From the NCBI GenBank assembly GCA_945879015.1, contig CAMCUO010000004.1:24785-88784 (forward strand): 64,000 nucleotides of DNA. Reading direction: 5' to 3'. Each line of letters begins with the position of its first letter. Position 1 is the first letter of the stretch. The position numbers and the translations under genes were made by a program. Positions 1 through 8,811 of the stretch are shown here, one piece after another. The stretch comes from Chitinophaga pinensis. Its GTDB lineage: Bacteria; Bacteroidota; Bacteroidia; 2-12-FULL-35-15. Under the pieces are notes generated by a model, which did not search any database, was not told the DNA's origin, and saw only the letters and a program-made list of their open reading frames with translations.

Positions 1-185
1 AGATTCATCAGTGGATGTATGACCGCCATTCACTTAAAAAAATATTAGAAGATGCTGGATTCAAAAATGTTGAAGTGAAAAACAAATTTGAAAGTAATAT
101 TCCCGATTGGAAAAAATATAATTTAGATGGAAAAGATGGGGTTTTAAGAAAACCGGATTCATTATTTATGGAAGCTTTAAAATAA
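1..185 (+). CDS. SAM-dependent methyltransferase, C-terminal end (partial)
   Basis: The reading frame is open from base 3 to the stop at 183-185, so only about 60 C-terminal residues are present. They include HQWMYDRHSLKKILEDAGF, then DWKKYNLDGKDG and a closing RKPDSLFMEAL. This is the usual ending of class I methyltransferases found in Bacteroidota polysaccharide clusters (a 'WMYDR.SL..LL..AGF' helix followed by a 'RKPDSLFMEA' tail). The SAM-binding half lies outside the window. The next gene begins 1 bp after its stop, so it is very probably part of the same operon. The substrate cannot be told; a sugar or lipid-linked glycan is the inference from context. Confidence 0.7.
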   Translation, partial: IHQWMYDRHSLKKILEDAGFKNVEVKNKFESNIPDWKKYNLDGKDGVLRKPDSLFMEALK

Positions 186-186
186 C

Positions 187-1224
187 ATGAAACTTAATTT
201 TTGCACTTTATTTAATACAAGCTATTTATCACGTGGCTTGGTAATGTATCAATCATTGCTAAAACATTGTGATAATTTTCATTTGTATGTTTATGCTTTT
301 GATGATGTTTGTTATGAATATTTGAGCAATCAAAAATTTCAAAACCTTACTGTAATCTCATTAAAAGACTTTGAGAACGAAGAGTTGCTTAAAATTAAAC
401 CATCGAGAACAGCGGGAGAATATTGCTGGACATGTTCTTCATCTACAATTTACTACTCAATGAAAACCTATGATCTTGATAATTGTACTTATCTCGATGC
501 AGACATGTTATTTTATTCTAATCCCCGTGTATTAATTAATGAAATGGGAAGCAATTCTGTTTTAATTACATCTCATAGATATACCAAGGAATATGATCAG
601 TCGGCTGTAAGCGGAAAATATTGTGTGCAGTTTATGACATTCAAAAATACAAAAGAAGGAATGGCTGTATTAGATTGGTGGAAAAATGCTTGTATTGATT
701 GGTGTTACGGGAGAGTAGAGGATGGAAAATTCGGTGATCAAAAATATGTTGATGAATTCCAAACACGATTTACGGGTGTTCATGAATTGAATCATTTGGG
801 TGGTGGCATCGCTCCTTGGAATGTTCAACAATATACTTTTTCATCAAAAGATAAAAAAATAACAGGAAAAGAAATTGTATCGGGCAAAGAATTTGATTTA
901 GTCTTCTTTCATTTTCATGGATTGAAGTTTTATGAAAACAATATTGTTGGATTAACAGGTGAATTATATGAAATCAGAAAAGAAATTCAATCGATGTTCT
1001 TTTTTCCTTACATCTCTTTATTAAATGAATCTAAAAAGAACATCCTCGCGGATATAAAAAATGTTGACCCCAACGGAAACGCAGGTGTAGCAACTTATAA
1101 GCCTCTGAACTTTAGTTTGCTAGTGAGATTTTATCTTTCCGGACTAAGGCAATCGTTAACAAATATCTTTGGGAAAAGCTTAGAAAAGCGCATCAATCAC
1201 CATTATTTTTTCTATAATAAATGA
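187..1224 (+). CDS. Glycosyltransferase, GT8-like nucleotide-sugar transferase fold
   Basis: 345 residues with no signal peptide. The N-terminus (NFCTLFNTSYLSRGLVMYQSL) matches the opening strand-helix of GT-A enzymes that move along 'serial' hexose chains. A DxD metal-nucleotide motif is visible as YLDADMLFY at residues 102-110 (D104, D106), and later H-x-G motifs (FFHFHGLKFY) fit GT8-type active sites. Proteins of this kind are commonly annotated 'putative nucleotide-diphospho-sugar transferase'. It follows the partial methyltransferase by 1 bp and precedes fdtA by 36 bp. Inferred role: transfer of one sugar during assembly of the surface polysaccharide. Donor and acceptor are unknown. Confidence 0.75.
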   Translation: MKLNFCTLFNTSYLSRGLVMYQSLLKHCDNFHLYVYAFDDVCYEYLSNQKFQNLTVISLKDFENEELLKIKPSRTAGEYCWTCSSSTIYYSMKTYDLDNCTYLDADMLFYSNPRVLINEMGSNSVLITSHRYTKEYDQSAVSGKYCVQFMTFKNTKEGMAVLDWWKNACIDWCYGRVEDGKFGDQKYVDEFQTRFTGVHELNHLGGGIAPWNVQQYTFSSKDKKITGKEIVSGKEFDLVFFHFHGLKFYENNIVGLTGELYEIRKEIQSMFFFPYISLLNESKKNILADIKNVDPNGNAGVATYKPLNFSLLVRFYLSGLRQSLTNIFGKSLEKRINHHYFFYNK

Positions 1225-1260
1225 GTCTAAATTAGTAACTTAGCCTCTTAAAACAACTGT

Positions 1261-1623
1261 ATGGCTTACATAATTGATTTGAAAACATTTACTGATAAAA
1301 GAGGAAATCTTACTGTAATAGAGAAAGTTATTCCTTTTGATATAAAGCGCGTTTTTTATATCTATGGAGTTGATGATTCAAAAAGAGGAGGACATCGTCA
1401 TCATAAAACAATTCAAGCCGCAATTTGTATCAAAGGTTCCTGCACTATTTATAGTAATGATGGGAAAAATGAAACAGACTTTGAATTAAATCAGCCTAAT
1501 AAGTGTTTGATTTTGCAACCCGAAGATTATCATACTATGTTTAATTTTTCCCCCGATGCTATTCTTATGGTTTTTGCTTCAGAATATTTTGATGCTGCAG
1601 ATTATATTCATGAACCTTACTAA
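1261..1623 (+). CDS. fdtA: dTDP-4-oxo-6-deoxyglucose 3,4-ketoisomerase (FdtA/QdtA family cupin)
   Basis: A 120-residue single cupin domain of the WxcM/FdtA family. These enzymes convert dTDP-4-keto-6-deoxyglucose to the 3-keto isomer, the first committed step to dTDP-Fuc3N or dTDP-Qui3N sugars. Visible signature: TDKRGNLTVIE near residues 11-21, and the catalytic His cluster RGGHRHHKTIQ (H45, H47, H48). Length is normal for a stand-alone FdtA (about 130-140 residues). The aminotransferase expected for the next step follows 8 bp downstream, which strongly supports the call. The sequence alone cannot decide between the Fuc3N (FdtA) and Qui3N (QdtA) product configuration. Confidence 0.88.
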   Translation: MAYIIDLKTFTDKRGNLTVIEKVIPFDIKRVFYIYGVDDSKRGGHRHHKTIQAAICIKGSCTIYSNDGKNETDFELNQPNKCLILQPEDYHTMFNFSPDAILMVFASEYFDAADYIHEPY

Positions 1624-1631
1624 TCTAAAAA

Positions 1632-2717
1632 ATGATCGAATACGAAAATTTAGGTAAACTGAATGCTCCTTTTTTTGATGAGTATGAAAAGGCTTTCAAA
1701 CAAACGCTTGAAAGTGGCTGGTACATACTTGGAAATAAAGTTCAAGCATTTGAAACTGAATTTTCAGCTTATTGTAACACAAAACACTGCATTGGATTGG
1801 CAAGTGGCTTGGATGCATTGATATTGTCTCTTCGTTCATTTGATTTTGAAAAAGGAGCAGAGGTCATTGTGCCTTCTAATACTTATATAGCTACTATTCT
1901 TTCTATAATTCACAATGGATTAAAACCCGTTTTGGTCGAGCCAGATATTGCAACTTATAATATCGATCCTGCAAAAATTGAAGAAAAAATTACTTCAAAA
2001 ACTAGAGCAATTATGGTTGTTCACTTGTTTGGAAAAATGTGTGAGATGGATTCCATAAATGCGATAGCTAAAAAGCATAATTTAAAAGTAATTGAAGATT
2101 GTGCTCAAGCTCATGGAGCTTTATATAAAAATAAAAAAGCAGGAAATTGGGGCGATTTTGGAGCGTTTAGTTTTTATCCGACAAAAAATTTAGGTGCTAT
2201 TGCAGATGCTGGAGCAATGACAACAAATGATTCAGATTTGGCTGATAAAATAAAAACTTTGCGTAATTACGGTTCTAAAACAAAGTATTACAACGAACTT
2301 GTTGGCTTTAATTCAAGATTAGATGAAATTCAGGCAGCATTTCTTTCAGTTAAACTGAAGAAGTTGGACGCTATAAATCAGCATAAAAGAAATTTAGCAA
2401 AGTTGTATCTGAGCGAATTAAAATCCTATTTTATTAAGCCTGTTGTTCACCCTGATTATTTTGATGTTTATCATATCTTTAATATTCGACACGAAAAACG
2501 TGATGCTTTAAAAGAGTATTTGTTGCAAAATCAAATCAAAACCGAAATTCATTACCCCGTAGCTCCTAATAAGCAAAAAGCTATGGCAGGAATTATTGAT
2601 AATCAGATTACACCAATTGCCGAAAAAATTCATCAAACTACTTTGAGTTTACCAATTTCATTTTACCATTCCGAACAAGATATTTTGAAAGTGATTGAAG
2701 TAATGAATAAATTCTAA
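1632..2717 (+). CDS. fdtB: dTDP-3-keto-6-deoxyhexose aminotransferase (FdtB/QdtB-like, DegT/DnrJ/EryC1 family)
   Basis: 361 residues, a PLP-dependent sugar aminotransferase of fold type I. The Schiff-base lysine lies in [16 protein letters not shown] (K185), the PLP-phosphate/ring contacts in [10 protein letters not shown] and [10 protein letters not shown], and the conserved NYG and [14 protein letters not shown] motifs near residues 215-240 are present. Family knowledge: with FdtA it makes dTDP-3-amino-3,6-dideoxyhexose, usually then N-acetylated by an FdtC/QdtC acetyltransferase. No dedicated FdtC is next door; the hexapeptide acetyltransferase at 6343 is a different (PglD/NeuD) type. Tight spacing to fdtA (8 bp) and to the next glycosyltransferase (2 bp) indicates one transcript. 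Confidence 0.87.
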   Translation: MIEYENLGKLNAPFFDEYEKAFKQTLESGWYILGNKVQAFETEFSAYCNTKHCIGLASGLDALILSLRSFDFEKGAEVIVPSNTYIATILSIIHNGLKPVLVEPDIATYNIDPAKIEEKITSKTRAIMVVHLFGKMCEMDSINAIAKKHNLKVIEDCAQAHGALYKNKKAGNWGDFGAFSFYPTKNLGAIADAGAMTTNDSDLADKIKTLRNYGSKTKYYNELVGFNSRLDEIQAAFLSVKLKKLDAINQHKRNLAKLYLSELKSYFIKPVVHPDYFDVYHIFNIRHEKRDALKEYLLQNQIKTEIHYPVAPNKQKAMAGIIDNQITPIAEKIHQTTLSLPISFYHSEQDILKVIEVMNKF

Positions 2718-2719
2718 TT

Positions 2720-3436
2720 ATGTTGAAACTTTCTGTTATTACAATAAATTTTAATAATGCTTTCGGACTCGAAAAAACTATTAAATCTGTTGTGGAGCAA
2801 TCATTTGATGATTTTGAATTTATAATTATTGATGGCGGTTCCTCTGATTCAAGTGTTGACATAATTAAGAAGTATGCAGATAAAATATCTTTGTGGATTT
2901 CAGAAAAAGATTCCGGAATATTTAATGCACAAAATAAAGGAATTGAAAAAGCTAATGGCGAATATTGTTTGTTTTTGAATTCAGGAGATTGTTTGGTTGA
3001 TAAAAATGTTTTGAAAGGTGTTTTCGAGAATAATTTTTCAAAGGATATTATTTATGGAGATTTGGCTACCGTTGATGAAACGGGTAAAAAAATACATTTG
3101 AAAATGCCTGATCGTTTAGGTGTGATACATATGCTTAAAGATACTTTGTGGCATCCAGTTTCATTTATTAAAAAAGAAGTTTTTTCGAACTATGGTAATT
3201 ATGATGAAACATATAAAATAGTTTCTGATTATGAGTTTTTTGTAAGGACTGTTATAGCTCAAAAAGTTTCATATAAACACTTGTCTATTGAGATAGCTAT
3301 TTTTGATCGAACTGGTGTTAGTTCTGATAAATTGAAAATGTCTGAATTGATTCAGGAGCGAAAAAGAGTTCAGAATAAATATTTTAATTCTTTTTTACTT
3401 TTTTTATTCAGGTTATATAGCAAATTGAGAAATTGA
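2720..3436 (+). CDS. Glycosyltransferase family 2
   Basis: 238 residues. Typical short GT2 domain: LSVITINFNNAFGLEKTI at the N-terminus, IIDGGSSDSSVDIIKKY (UDP-sugar binding), and a DxD equivalent region FLNSGDCLVD. The later IVSDYEFFVRTV segment matches the acceptor-site/catalytic base part of 'PGL/WcaA-like' GT2 enzymes. There are no transmembrane segments. It starts 2 bp after fdtB and ends 1 bp before another GT2, so it is clearly in an operon. It probably adds one residue to the lipid-linked repeat unit at the cytoplasmic face; the sugar is unknown. Confidence 0.85.
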   Translation: MLKLSVITINFNNAFGLEKTIKSVVEQSFDDFEFIIIDGGSSDSSVDIIKKYADKISLWISEKDSGIFNAQNKGIEKANGEYCLFLNSGDCLVDKNVLKGVFENNFSKDIIYGDLATVDETGKKIHLKMPDRLGVIHMLKDTLWHPVSFIKKEVFSNYGNYDETYKIVSDYEFFVRTVIAQKVSYKHLSIEIAIFDRTGVSSDKLKMSELIQERKRVQNKYFNSFLLFLFRLYSKLRN

Positions 3437-3437
3437 T

Positions 3438-4337
3438 ATGGTATCGGTTATAATTCCTACATATAATTATGCAAAATATATCGAAGAAACGCTTAATTCG
3501 GTTAAAAATCAATCCTATGCGAATTGGGAGTGTATTGTAATTGATGATGGATCCAATGATAATACTAGAGAAATTGTTGAGAAGTTAGTAAAACAGGACA
3601 ATCGGTTTATATACATTTATCAAAAAAATAATGGAGTTTCAAGTGCACGCAACAAAGGTGTAAGTATGGCAAAGGGGGAATATATTCAGTTTTTGGATGG
3701 AGATGATTTGCTACAGCAGGAAAAACTTTTTTCGCAGATTAAATGTTTTGAAGAAGATAAAAAGATAGACATCGTTTACAATGATGTTCGCTTCTTTGAT
3801 GATGAAAATTCAAGCAACTTAAAAACGTCCTTAAATGGAAATAAAAAGGAAGATTGGATGCCAAAAATTTCGACTAGCGGAACAGCGTTGGTTGAACAAT
3901 TTTCAAGAATAAATTTTATAGTTATAAACTCCCCTCTGATAAAAAAGAACATTTTTAATAAAGTAGGAGTTTTTGACGAAACGATGAAGGCATTGGAAGA
4001 TTGGGATTTTTGGATGAGATGTGCAATTAGAGGTTGCTATTTTCATTTTAATTCAATTTCAAATGCATATGCTTTAGTGCGAGTTCATGATGGAAGTTTA
4101 AGTACTCAAAAGTTATTAATGAATGCCGGGCATTTTATGTTTTTGAGAAATAGTTTGAATCATAAGAATATAGGTTTTAAAAGCCGATTGGTAATAAGCA
4201 TTAAATATGTTGAGTTGTTTTGGGATAGTTTATTTGGAAAAGGCCAATTTGAATCTAAATCAATAGTTTTAGCTTTATTTTCGATTATAATGGTCCCTTT
4301 TTATTTAATAATTAAATTAGTCAGATCCGTAAAATAA
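3438..4337 (+). CDS. Glycosyltransferase family 2
   Basis: 299 residues. GT2 hallmarks are VSVIIPTYNYAKYIEETL, VIDDGSNDNTREIV, GVSSARNKGVSMAKGEYIQFLDGDD (DxD-type) and the later ALEDWDFWMRCA, the acceptor-site ED motif. The C-terminus has a hydrophobic stretch (IVLALFSIIMVPFYLIIKLV) that could be a membrane-associating helix. It starts 1 bp after the preceding gene's stop and is followed 2 bp later by a TTG-started glycosyltransferase. A membrane-proximal sugar transferase of the polysaccharide pathway is inferred from context. Confidence 0.85.
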   Translation: MVSVIIPTYNYAKYIEETLNSVKNQSYANWECIVIDDGSNDNTREIVEKLVKQDNRFIYIYQKNNGVSSARNKGVSMAKGEYIQFLDGDDLLQQEKLFSQIKCFEEDKKIDIVYNDVRFFDDENSSNLKTSLNGNKKEDWMPKISTSGTALVEQFSRINFIVINSPLIKKNIFNKVGVFDETMKALEDWDFWMRCAIRGCYFHFNSISNAYALVRVHDGSLSTQKLLMNAGHFMFLRNSLNHKNIGFKSRLVISIKYVELFWDSLFGKGQFESKSIVLALFSIIMVPFYLIIKLVRSVK

Positions 4338-4339
4338 TC

Positions 4340-5272
4340 TTGAACAAGGTCAGTCACATAACAATTATTATAGTTAGTTATAATGTAAAAGCATTGTTGT
4401 TGAAATGCCTTCAATCGATTTATTCAAATTTGGATGAATCTTTAGTGATAGAAGTGATTGTTATTGATAATGATTCCAGCGATGATAGTGTAGAGGCTAT
4501 TCAAGAATTATTTCCTCAGGTTATTTTGATTGGCAATAAATTTAATGCAGGTTTTTCTGGTGCCAATAATCAAGGAATTCAGATTGCACAAGGTGAATTT
4601 ATCTTTTTGTTGAATCCTGATACCGAAATAATTGGAAATGCTATTTTTCAACTTGCCAATTATATAGACAATCATTCTGATTGTAGCATTGTTGCTCCTA
4701 AATTATTAAATTCCGACAAAACACTTCAAATGTCGGCATGGAACAATCATCATCCAATTGATTTGATAATTGAAACTTTTTATTTTCATAAAATATTTCA
4801 ACGACTTTCATATTCATTTGAAGAAATGAAAAACACTTTAGAAGTTAAAACATTATCTGGAGCGGCCTTGTTTTTTAAAAAGGAACTAATTCAAAAAATA
4901 GGTATGCTAGATGAAAGTCTTTTTTGGATGGAGGATATTGATTTTAGCAAAAGAGCGCAAACTTTTGGTAAATTAATTTACTTGCCATCATCGCAAGTAA
5001 TCCATCATAGTGGACAAAGTCAGAAAAAAAATTACAATGTAGCTATTGCCAATCAATTGCTTAGTAAACTTAAATATTATAAAAAGCACCATTCTGCACC
5101 GGTGGTTATTATTGCTACAGTATGTACATTTATTTTTATTATTTCACGGTTGATAGTATTTACGATTTTAAGTTTTTTAAAACCTATTTATTTAGCTAAA
5201 TCACGTGCTTATTTTTGTAGTTTAAATAAGTATTTTAAATTTTTATTTTTGAACGATAATAAATTAGTGTAA
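4340..5272 (+). CDS. Glycosyltransferase family 2 (rhamnosyltransferase-like)
   Basis: 310 residues. The start is TTG at 4340, chosen because it lies 2 bp after the upstream stop and directly precedes the conserved strand HITIIIVSYNVKALLLKCL. Motifs: VIDNDSSDDSVEAI, FNAGFSGANNQGIQ, LLNPDTEII and the WMEDIDFSKRAQ acceptor motif. This combination is characteristic of WbbL/RfbF-type GT2 enzymes, often rhamnosyl- or N-acetylglucosaminyl-diphospho-lipid transferases. The last 60 residues hold a hydrophobic helix (VVIIATVCTFIFIISRLIVF), so the enzyme is probably membrane bound. The exact sugar is not determinable. Confidence 0.83.
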   Translation: MNKVSHITIIIVSYNVKALLLKCLQSIYSNLDESLVIEVIVIDNDSSDDSVEAIQELFPQVILIGNKFNAGFSGANNQGIQIAQGEFIFLLNPDTEIIGNAIFQLANYIDNHSDCSIVAPKLLNSDKTLQMSAWNNHHPIDLIIETFYFHKIFQRLSYSFEEMKNTLEVKTLSGAALFFKKELIQKIGMLDESLFWMEDIDFSKRAQTFGKLIYLPSSQVIHHSGQSQKKNYNVAIANQLLSKLKYYKKHHSAPVVIIATVCTFIFIISRLIVFTILSFLKPIYLAKSRAYFCSLNKYFKFLFLNDNKLV

Positions 5273-5273
5273 A

Positions 5274-6353
5274 ATGAAAATTTGCTATTTCGCTGATGGC
5301 GAAAGTATTCATGTTGTGCGATGGTGCAAGCATTTTGCTGCTCTTGGATACGAAGTGCATTTAATTTCCTTTAAAAAAGTTAAAATAGAAAACGTAACGG
5401 TTCATTTTATTGATTCAGGTGAAATTGCTGTTAGTGGTGGTAATTGGAAAGTGCTATTTAAGTATAAGCTTGTGAAAAGATTGTTGAAAAAAATACAACC
5501 TGATATTTTTCATGCACATTATGCTACAAGTTATGGAATTACAGGTGCCTTGTGTGGTTTTCACCCTTATGTTATCACAGCCTTAGGAACAGATGTTCTT
5601 ATTAGTCCCAATCAATCAAAAACTATTAAACTTCTTTTGAAATATGCTTTCTCAAAAGCTGATTGGATTACAGCAATGGCCGATCATATGAACACAGCGA
5701 TTGAAGAGTTGGGAGTAGACCCTTCTAAAATTCAAACAATTCCATTTGGTATTGATCCAGCCATTTTTAATAGCTTAAATAAGAAATTAAATAACTATTC
5801 ATTTGTAATTACTAGCACTAGAAATTTTGAAGCGGTTTATAATATTCTACATTTGATTAAGGCAGTATCGATAGCAAAAAAGCAAATTCCAAATGTTAAG
5901 TTGAATTTAATTGGTGCAGGCTCCTTAAAAAATGAAATAGAGCGACTTGTTGAAATGGAAGGATTGAAAGAGTCAACTACTTTTTTTGGAAAAGTTCCAC
6001 AATTGAAGATCGCAGAAATTCTAAATCAATCCCATTTGTTTGTTACGGTTTCGTTGTCGGATGGTAATAATATTTCGTTAAACGAAGCGATGGCATGTGG
6101 AACATTTTGTTTAGCTACAGATATTCCAGCAAATACTCAATGGATAAACGATGGTGAAAATGGGTTTTTAGTAAAAATTAATGATGTTGAAGAGTTAGCA
6201 AACAAAATTGTAACTTCATATCTCAAATATGATCAACTTCAAAAGAATGCCGTTCCAATGAATGAGAAAATTATTAAAGAGAAAGCTGTTTGGCAGGTAA
6301 ACATGGAGAAAATGGAAATTACTTATAAAAAACTTATAGCAAATGGGAAATAG
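5274..6353 (+). CDS. Glycosyltransferase family 4 (GT-B fold)
   Basis: 359 residues of a two-domain GT-B enzyme. N-domain: MKICYFADGESIHVVRWCKHF and DIFHAHYATSYGITG. C-domain: NLIGAGSLKNEIERLV and FFGKVPQLKIAEILNQSHLFV. The nucleotide-binding E-x7-E region reads SLNEAMACGTFCLAT, with catalytic glutamates as in retaining GT4 enzymes. It begins 1 bp after the previous gene. The 3' end overlaps the acetyltransferase gene by 11 bp, a sign of translational coupling. Role: addition of one sugar during repeat-unit assembly. Confidence 0.85.
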   Translation: MKICYFADGESIHVVRWCKHFAALGYEVHLISFKKVKIENVTVHFIDSGEIAVSGGNWKVLFKYKLVKRLLKKIQPDIFHAHYATSYGITGALCGFHPYVITALGTDVLISPNQSKTIKLLLKYAFSKADWITAMADHMNTAIEELGVDPSKIQTIPFGIDPAIFNSLNKKLNNYSFVITSTRNFEAVYNILHLIKAVSIAKKQIPNVKLNLIGAGSLKNEIERLVEMEGLKESTTFFGKVPQLKIAEILNQSHLFVTVSLSDGNNISLNEAMACGTFCLATDIPANTQWINDGENGFLVKINDVEELANKIVTSYLKYDQLQKNAVPMNEKIIKEKAVWQVNMEKMEITYKKLIANGK

Positions 6354-6879
6354 AATTGTAATTATTGGAGCTGGAGGTCATGGAAAAGTAGTTTGTGATG
6401 CTATTCTAGCACAAAATGAATACATTATAAACGGTTTTGTAGATAATTCACAACCTGTTGGTTCAACTGTAATTAATAACTATCAGGTAATTGCTGATCA
6501 GGATAATATGAATACTTTAAAATCCCAAGTTGATTTTTTTATAGTAGCTATAGGGAACAATAAAATCAGAGAAGAAGTCTTTAATTCAGTTAAGAACATT
6601 TTGCAGCCAGCTACTATTATTCATCCATCGGCAGTCATTGGATCAGAAGTGAATATAGGTGCTGGGACTGTCATTTTGGCTAATGCAGTTGTTAATGTAT
6701 CTTCTCGGATAGGAGAGAATAGTATAATTAATGCTCGCTCAGTGGTAGATCACGACTGTGTAATTGGGAACAATGTTCATTTGTCTATCGGAACATTGGT
6801 TGGTAGCAACTCTCTTATAAATAATGGTTATCTAAGCAAGATTGGTGAAAGCATCACTACTTTTTCAAAAGTAGGATAG
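6343..6879 (+). CDS. PglD/NeuD-family sugar O/N-acetyltransferase, short C-terminus
   Basis: 178 residues. An N-terminal Rossmann-like PglD domain begins with RIVIIGAGGHGKVVCDAI. A left-handed beta-helix of hexapeptide repeats follows, roughly residues 85-160 (IGAGTVILANAVVNVSSRIG, then SVVDHDCVIGNNVHLSIGTLVG). The His in VDHDCVIG sits where PglD enzymes place the catalytic base. Usual members run about 195-215 residues and end with a coil such as 'AGAVVTKDIP...GNPA'. Here the chain stops early with GESITTFSKVG, so the acetyl-CoA-binding last coils are missing or diverged. It overlaps the upstream GT4 by 11 bp. Likely substrate: a UDP-4-amino-sugar made by the aminotransferase at 10060. Confidence 0.75.
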   Translation: MGNRIVIIGAGGHGKVVCDAILAQNEYIINGFVDNSQPVGSTVINNYQVIADQDNMNTLKSQVDFFIVAIGNNKIREEVFNSVKNILQPATIIHPSAVIGSEVNIGAGTVILANAVVNVSSRIGENSIINARSVVDHDCVIGNNVHLSIGTLVGSNSLINNGYLSKIGESITTFSKVG

Positions 6880-6919
6880 CCTTTAGTATTATATTTAATA
6901 TTATTAGAAGATTGAAATT

Positions 6920-8149
6920 TTGAAAATTCTGATTCTCACACAATATTTTCCGCCAGAAGTGGGTGCTCCGCAAAATCGTTTGTATGAGCTTGCTGTTCGA
7001 TTAAAACAAAAAGGTGCTGATGTGACTATTTTAACTGCAATGCCAAATTATCCTCAAATGGAAGTGCATCAGCAGTATATAGGAAAGTTTTATTCTTACG
7101 AAGACATGAATGGATTAAAAGCTCACCGTTCATGGATTTATGTTTCAAAAAGTAAGGGGATATTTAAACGATTGCTTAATTATTTTTCATTTGTTATAAC
7201 ATCCTTTTGGATTGGCTGGTTTAAGTTAGGGAAATTTGATTTCATTGTTTGTGAAAGTCCCCCCTTGTTTTTAGGAATTACAGCTTATTTATTAAAAAAA
7301 CTTAAAGGTGCAAAGTTGGTTTTCAATGTCTCTGATTTGTGGCCTGAAAGCGCAGAAAAATTAGGCTTAGTTACAAATAAGTTTTTTTTGAAATCAGCTA
7401 CCAAACTAGAGGAATTCCTGTATCGGAAATCCGATTTGATTAGTGGACAAACACAAGGAATTTGCGAAAATATTTCGAAACGCTTTCCAGATAAAAAGGT
7501 GCATTGGCTCCCAAATGGTGTTGATTTGAGTTATTATAATTCAAATTCAATTGTAAGCAATTGGCGAAAAGAAAACGGTTTTGAACAAACCGATTTCTTG
7601 TTTATGTATGCTGGAATAATTGGTCATGCGCAAGGATTAGAAGTAATACTTAAAGCAGCAGAACAATTAAAGTCGCATCCACAAATTAAGTTTATTTTGC
7701 TCGGTTCTGGTCCTGAAAAGGAAAAGTTACTTGCTTTAAAAAATGAATTAAATGTTGAAAATGTTTTGTTTTTTGATTCTGTCACCAAAAAAGAGATGCC
7801 TTCAATTATTGCAGACATTGATGTTGCAGTGATTCCTTTAAAACGACTGGATTTATTTAAAGGAGCAATCCCATCTAAAATATTTGAAAATTTAGCAATG
7901 AAAAAGCCTGTTTTGCTCGGAGTTGAAGGAGAGGCGAAAGAATTGTTTATTGATGAAGGAAAATGTGGTTTAGCTTTTACTCCTGAAGATGAAACAGATT
8001 TGAGAAGTAAGGCTATGGAGTTTTTTGAAAACAGAGAACAATTAACTCAATTTGGTGAAAATGGCTATTCCTATGTAAAACAAAAATTCACAAGAGATGA
8101 AATTGCTGGAAAGTTCCATGATTTTTTAATTCTCAATAATGAAAAGTGA
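6920..8149 (+). CDS. Glycosyltransferase family 4 (WbuB-like)
   Basis: 409 residues starting at TTG (6920); no ATG fits the conserved N-terminus KILILTQYFPPEVGAPQNRL. This opening, plus FDFIVCESPPLFLGITAYLL, KLVFNVSDLWPESAEKLGLV and the C-domain LLGSGPEKEKLLALK / IPSKIFENLAMKKPVLLG, is typical of the WbuB/WcaL group. In E. coli O26 and related clusters, WbuB transfers N-acetyl-L-fucosamine or similar amino sugars. The catalytic E-x7-E region is partly altered to KIFENLAM. The 3' end overlaps the methyltransferase gene by 11 bp, repeating the coupling seen at 6343. Confidence 0.83.
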   Translation: MKILILTQYFPPEVGAPQNRLYELAVRLKQKGADVTILTAMPNYPQMEVHQQYIGKFYSYEDMNGLKAHRSWIYVSKSKGIFKRLLNYFSFVITSFWIGWFKLGKFDFIVCESPPLFLGITAYLLKKLKGAKLVFNVSDLWPESAEKLGLVTNKFFLKSATKLEEFLYRKSDLISGQTQGICENISKRFPDKKVHWLPNGVDLSYYNSNSIVSNWRKENGFEQTDFLFMYAGIIGHAQGLEVILKAAEQLKSHPQIKFILLGSGPEKEKLLALKNELNVENVLFFDSVTKKEMPSIIADIDVAVIPLKRLDLFKGAIPSKIFENLAMKKPVLLGVEGEAKELFIDEGKCGLAFTPEDETDLRSKAMEFFENREQLTQFGENGYSYVKQKFTRDEIAGKFHDFLILNNEK

Positions 8150-8810
8150 GCTAGATACTATAAAGCAAGTGTATGCTGAGCGTGAAAATGATTTGGAATT
8201 ATCGAAAAATCATAGCGGTTCTTATCCTAAGTATATTGTTAAGGAGAGGGAAACCGTTTATAATTTTATCATTCGTAATCAGTTTTCTGATATTAAGAAT
8301 CTTAAATTGCTTGAAGTGGGCGCAGGAACTGGTATGAATTTAAGCTTCTTTCGTTCTATTGGATTTGGGTATCATAATATTTTTGCCAACGAACTTATAG
8401 AAGATCGTTATGAAAAATTGAAGAAGGATTATCCGGAAGTTAATTGTATTACTGGTGATGCCTCAGAAATGAAATCAGAACACAAATTTGATATTGTCTT
8501 CCAATCAACCGTTTTTAGTTCTATTTTGAGTAATGAATTGAGGGTAAAATTAGCAGCAAAAATGATTGCCTTAACAAAGGATAATGGAATTGTGCTTTGG
8601 TACGACTTTGTATATAACAATCCAAATAATAAAAATGTTAGAAAAGTAGAAGTAGGTGAGATAAAGACGCTTTTCCCAAATGCAAAAAAATATCAATTTT
8701 ATAAGGTAACTTTAGCACCACCAATAGGAAGAAGAGTAGGGAAGTTGTATGGCTTTTTTAATAGTTTTACGTTTTTAAGAACTCACATAATAGCGGTAAT
8801 TCATAAATAA
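8139..8810 (+). CDS. Class I SAM-dependent methyltransferase
   Basis: 223 residues. SAM-binding motif I is LLEVGAGTGMNLSFF near residues 65-80, with the acidic post-I residue in NELIEDRYEKL, motif II GDASEMK, and motif IV FDIVFQSTVFSSIL. The last 30 residues are compatible with a substrate lid. It lies between a GT4 (11-bp overlap) and the O-antigen ligase (1 bp gap). The likely role is methylation of a sugar or terminal cap of the glycan; methyl caps can set chain length in some O-antigen systems, but nothing here proves it. Confidence 0.78.
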   Translation: MKSELDTIKQVYAERENDLELSKNHSGSYPKYIVKERETVYNFIIRNQFSDIKNLKLLEVGAGTGMNLSFFRSIGFGYHNIFANELIEDRYEKLKKDYPEVNCITGDASEMKSEHKFDIVFQSTVFSSILSNELRVKLAAKMIALTKDNGIVLWYDFVYNNPNNKNVRKVEVGEIKTLFPNAKKYQFYKVTLAPPIGRRVGKLYGFFNSFTFLRTHIIAVIHK

Positions 8811-8811
8811 A

